A DNA stretch of 64,000 bases from Dolomedes plantarius (taxonomy: Eukaryota > Arthropoda > Arachnida > Araneae > Dolomedidae), in the NCBI GenBank assembly GCA_907164885.2, contig OU015492.1, forward strand, positions 196,822,960 to 196,886,959, given 5' to 3'. The translations under genes were made by a program, and so were the position numbers. The first letter of the stretch is position 1. Each line of letters starts with the position of its first letter. Under the pieces are notes generated by a model that made no database searches, was not told the origin of the DNA, and worked only from the letters and a program-made list of their open reading frames with translations. This document shows, piece after piece, positions 60,203 to 64,000 of the stretch.

Positions 60203-60598
60203 TTAACTATATTTTTCCAAGAGTGTTCTTTAGAATAATTCTTAAACTATTCAAAAATTTTCTATCGCGCTCTTTTGAAGTATGGTAAAAATAAATATTA
60301 CTACCGGGAAAACGTTTAGACAATCCAAATATTTATGCTATTGTGGCAGTATATCATCCAAAATTTATCACCACTGTATAATTCCCTCAAGTTTAGTCAG
60401 AGTAGAAAATATCACTTCACAATCAAAGATAAAAGGACACTTTTCTTGGGTTATTCTCAAAAGAGCCATTGATTGTCTGGCACATCGCGAATTCTCCGAA
60501 CAATGCCCGCAATATTTGTAAATTCTCGATTATTTCGGGGTCTGGCCAAGTGACTTGGCCAATGCTAGAAGTGGCCAGACTTCCGACATTGGCCGTTA
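60203..60598. other. Non-coding stretch
   Basis: Contains the small inverted repeat GTCTGGCCAAGTGACTTGGC within about 60540-60585 and nothing else recognised. Confidence 0.5.
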
Positions 60599-60685
60599 GT
60601 TATATATATATATATATATACAACAAACAAACAAACACATACCCACACACACAAGCACGCACACACACACACACACACACACAAG

Positions 60686-60779
<94 letters not shown>
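60599..60779. repeat. Compound (TA)n-(CA)n-(TA)n microsatellite
   Basis: TA units, an ACAA/CA tract with two AAGCACGC interruptions, then TA units to 60779, ending about 160 bp before the R7BP-like exon. Confidence 0.95.
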
Positions 60780-60782
<3 letters not shown>

Positions 60783-60940
60783 TGATTAAAATTCTCAGTA
60801 AAAATTTAAATATGGTGATTACCTAGCTGTATTCATATTTCTGTTTTACACTCTTTTAAAAAATTTCTTTTGAGATTCATGTGTTTTCCTCATAAAATAT
60901 ACCGTAAGGTATGGTAGAAATAATAATTATTCTATTTCAG

Positions 60941-61107
60941 AACATTGATGATCTGAACAGTGGGATTGCAGTCTTTAGAGATCATTTGATTCATGTAGCT
61001 AAACCACAGGACTGCCCAGAAATAAGAGACAAAATACGGGAAACACGAAAAAAGTGCCTGGATCTGTGTTTAGCCACAAGTGAAATCATAATGCCCCAGA
61101 TTAGAAG
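60941..61107 (+). CDS. Exon of an R7BP/R9AP-family (RGS-binding protein) gene
   Basis: TTATTCTATTTCAG (to 60940) is a strong acceptor and AAG|GTAAAA (61108) a good donor. The 167-nt exon enters in phase 0 and leaves with two extra bases. It encodes 55 residues: NIDDLNSGIAVFRDHLIHVA, KPQDCPEIRDKIRETRKKCL and DLCLATSEIIMPQIR. The pattern L-N...V-x-x-Y/F-R/D...C-P-x-L/I-R-x-x-(I/M)-x-x-T-R-x-K fits the N-terminal helical (syntaxin-like) region of RGS7-binding protein and RGS9-anchor protein. Those proteins tether R7-group RGS proteins with Gbeta5 to membranes in neurons. The short in-frame extension upstream to ATG 60911 crosses the acceptor and is not coding. Flanking exons were not found. Confidence 0.6.
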
Positions 61108-61241
61108 GTAAAAATTTATATTTATAAGCGTTTACAGTTATTAATTTCCTGAAAACCATACTCAATTAAAATTGCGACATTATACATTACCCACTAAACA
61201 ATCACTGTATTAAATAGTGACTTAATTAGGGATTTCTATTA

Positions 61242-61243
<2 letters not shown>

Positions 61244-61336
<93 letters not shown>
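61244..61336. repeat. (TA)n microsatellite, about 93 bp
   Basis: Ends at the left end of the Tc1-like element. Confidence 0.95.
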
Positions 61337-61339
<3 letters not shown>

Positions 61340-62385
61340 GGTGGTTATCAAAATAATGAAAACATTTAGAAATATCATGATATTCTGTATTAATATAACA
61401 TAGGACCATCTATAGCATTTAATACCACCTGAATTCATTAAGGGTTTGAATTATGCAAGTCATGAATAGGAGTTATAGGAATTTTATACCATTCTTTATG
61501 GATAAATCGTCAATGTTCCTGTAGAGATGATGTTGGTGTATAGTCCTTCAAAGTAAATCTCCCTTTCACGGATTAATAGATCCCTTTAGAAAACCATGAG
61601 ATAGCCGCCAAAAACCTGAGAAATTTCCTTCCATGTTTGAGCATGAGACAAGCATGATCATATGCTTGTGTAGGTTTTCTTCAGACATACGCACGTCTTG
61701 TTGCGGGGGACAAAGTGAACAATGATTCGTCTAACCAAATGTCATATTTCGATATATCACTCGACCAGGATTTGTGCTCGTGGCACCACTCTAGAGGACG
61801 TTTTGTATTCACATCCCTCACAAGTGACTTGGGAATTACTACTCTGCCGTAAATGTTTTGTGTGGAAGTTTTCTCTTACTTGCAATGACTGATACTGGAG
61901 CCTGCAGATTCAGATGGACCTCTACGGTCACTTTGGCTGCAGTTGTCTTCTTTTTTGATGTCACAATCCGCCTCAACACCCGTCAGTCTCTTTCACTTAG
62001 TTTTCCCTTTCGTCCACTTTTCTATTTTACAGAGGATGTCTTTCCGTGCACTCTGTATGCCGTCATGACTTATGATATCATAGCTCGGTAAACGTCCAAA
62101 ACCATGGGGGATGTTGTATAAGGCACTCCAATTAGACGCGCTTCAAAACTTGTCCTCTCTACACGGTCTACAAGGTTTGACATCTTACACTATACCCCTA
62201 AGATATATACAAAACTATATACTAAGAGTCTGATGCCCATAGTTTCGTTACTGCTACCTTAGAGTAGAATAATGTATACACTATATTCTATAAAAAATAC
62301 TGGTCCCTAGACTTGTTTTTTAAGGAATACGAGGAACTTTCATAAACACCACTAATGTTGATATGTGTTTCCATTATTTTGATAA

Positions 62386-62388
<3 letters not shown>
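61337..62388 (-). mobile_element. Tc1-like element, degenerate and partly deleted
   Basis: Inverted ends share TGGTTATCAAAATAATG(A/G)AAACA, from about 61337 and to about 62388. TA arrays lie on both sides. On the minus strand IWLDESLFTLSPATRRAYV (first catalytic D, about 61690-61745) is followed by a stop and KPTQAYDHACLMLKHGRKFL, as in Tc1 transposases. The second D and final E blocks are not found, so the 3' part of the gene is deleted. Length is about 1.05 kb. Confidence 0.75.

Positions 62389-62415
<27 letters not shown>
62389..62415. repeat. (TA)n microsatellite
   Basis: Abuts the right end of the Tc1-like element. Confidence 0.95.
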
Positions 62416-62418
<3 letters not shown>

Positions 62419-64000
62419 AAATAGATGATAGAGAAAACCAGTAATAGCGCTAAAGCTACTTGCAGCCAGAAACAAATAACATGAAAAGAAAAGTATGAAA
62501 TTGGTTTTAGACAGCATCTCTTCATCAGCGGTGTCAATACTGTCTAAAAACCAATGGGTTGTTTCCATTGAGTATGATCTATACAATAAACACACTCAGT
62601 CACCGTACAATAAATGAAAAACAGAAGAATTGATTAAAAATTGAATAAAAGTACTTAACCAAAGAACACCAAGCCTGGCGCTAGACAGAGTGGAAGTTAA
62701 GAACATGTAACCGCAAGATGACTGACGTCACAAAACTTGCAACCATGGAGATATTGGATACTCAGTTACAGACTTACTATGGTTACTGTACTTTAGGACT
62801 ATTTTACCCTTAATTATTTAGTTTTTAATTTTTATTACTAAGAGTTATTTTTATTATTATTTTGATTTTCACTTTTGATTTTTATTTTTACTTATGTTTT
62901 TATTTTATTTTTTATTATTAGTAGTTATTTTTTCTATTTTATCTTATTGTTATGTTTAACTTATTTAATGCAACAGAACAAGCTATTCATTAAAACTAAA
63001 ATAACCAATTATATATAATGTTAAAAGTACTAACTTATCATGAATTAGAAAGCTAATTTAAATATCATTCACTAGTTGTTTGACTATTTCTTTGAAGTTA
63101 AAAATAATCTGAAAAAATGTGACTTTAAAGGTTATTAATATTTATAATTGCTAAATTTATTAATTACTGTTTTAACACGCCTTTCAATATAACTTCATAC
63201 CTACAAAAGATACATTCAAAAGTAATCTTATAATTTCCCTGGAATTTATGCCTTCAAACTTAAATTACTTTTAAAAGTTTAGTATATTGTGACAACATTC
63301 AATTCACATAAAATATATATTAATTTCGATAGTTTTCCATATACTTTACATAAATGAGAATACTCATTAGTGTAAAGCGTATTATTTATGAATCATAGCA
63401 TATTATTTATGTATCATAGCGTATTATTTATGCATCATATTTTCTTTAAGCGGGAATCTATTAATTAAAATTCGTTTTAAAATATGAATTTTAACCACTC
63501 TTTTGTCTCATTCTTTTAAAAGTTGGTTATTATACTCTTGTACTTACAATTTTTCAACATTCCTTAATTTACAATCGGATTAAAAGGGCAATTTTTGTAA
63601 GATTTATTACATTTATAAGAAAACGTTAAATTGCATTCCTTTGTATTAGTCCCTCTTTTCACGAAAACTTAATTAAAATTTTTTTTCTCTAAATCTACAT
63701 TGTAATAAACTTAAAGTTTTAAATTATAAATTTCAGAAAGTTTTAAATATAATGCAGTCGATTAAAGAATTCAAAAAGGGGGACTGTTCAGTAGGTTTTT
63801 AGGGGCTATCACATTAATGCCTACGATTAGAACATCCTGATCCTTTAAACCTTGCACTTAAATGAGAAAATAAAAGGATATTGTAGAAATTAAATGCATG
63901 TTACGAACGAAATTTGAAACAAGGTCTAAGTAATTTGCTCCTAGCTATGAAGCTATGTACCTAATTAAAATTACATTCCTTTAGAGACTTTTGAATTCTG
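62416..64000. other. Non-coding stretch to the window end
   Basis: A 15/16-bp hairpin lies at 62500-62514 and 62540-62555 (one-base bulge, 25-nt loop). The rest is AT-rich. No further exon of the R7BP-like gene was recognised. Confidence 0.5.

Noticed and set aside
61858..62091. 77-codon plus-strand frame
   Set aside because: It lies inside the Tc1-like element and its product has no motif; transposase sequence is on the minus strand.

Overview
The window is eukaryotic nuclear DNA from an animal, most likely an arthropod and possibly a spider. The reasons are its AT-rich composition, splice signals around short exons, tRNA-derived SINEs, long (TA)n and (CA)n arrays, and a dense mix of Tc1/mariner, pogo, piggyBac, hAT, PIF/Harbinger, Kolobok-type and Helitron elements. 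The host assignment is inference. No bacterial, organellar or viral gene organisation is visible.

Only one stretch looks like a conserved host gene: a 167-nt exon at 60941-61107 (+) with good splice sites, resembling the R7BP/R9AP family of RGS-protein anchors. No second exon of that gene was recognised, so much of the window may be its intron or intergenic DNA. Three further open stretches (894-1279, 28767-28960, 46993-47206) are weak, unrecognised exon candidates.

Layout. 0-11 kb: a LINE 3' remnant, a pogo-like element (4678-6238), then a three-level nest in which a Tc1 copy (6333-10730) carries a foldback-like element with tandem-repeat inverted arms (6953-10079), which carries an internally deleted piggyBac (7716-8720) with an intact 192-codon frame. 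12-27 kb: two Helitrons, a Tigger-like element, a DD36E Tc1 and a PIF/Harbinger element with a MADF frame. 27-37 kb: mariner and Tc1 remnants, a SINE with a clear target duplication, and a 345-bp tandem duplication with filler DNA. 38-43 kb: a TTAA-flanked Kolobok-type element (39135-41948) carrying a THAP-like exon on + and SWIM-family exons on -, lying between two pieces of a Helitron-type N-terminal reading frame. 45-56 kb: four more Tc1/mariner copies, one inside a palindromic MITE, and a hAT MITE whose empty site survives in a tandem duplicate. 57-62 kb: SINE, minisatellite, duplicated segment, third Helitron, the R7BP-like exon and a last Tc1.

The transposases are nearly all broken by frameshifts, stops, deletions or catalytic substitutions, so the window is a graveyard of DNA transposons. 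A recurring oddity is the number of short perfect or near-perfect hairpins (arms 13-34 bp, mostly tiny loops). Some sit inside otherwise alignable coding or duplicated sequence, which points to templated inverted duplication during repair or replication.
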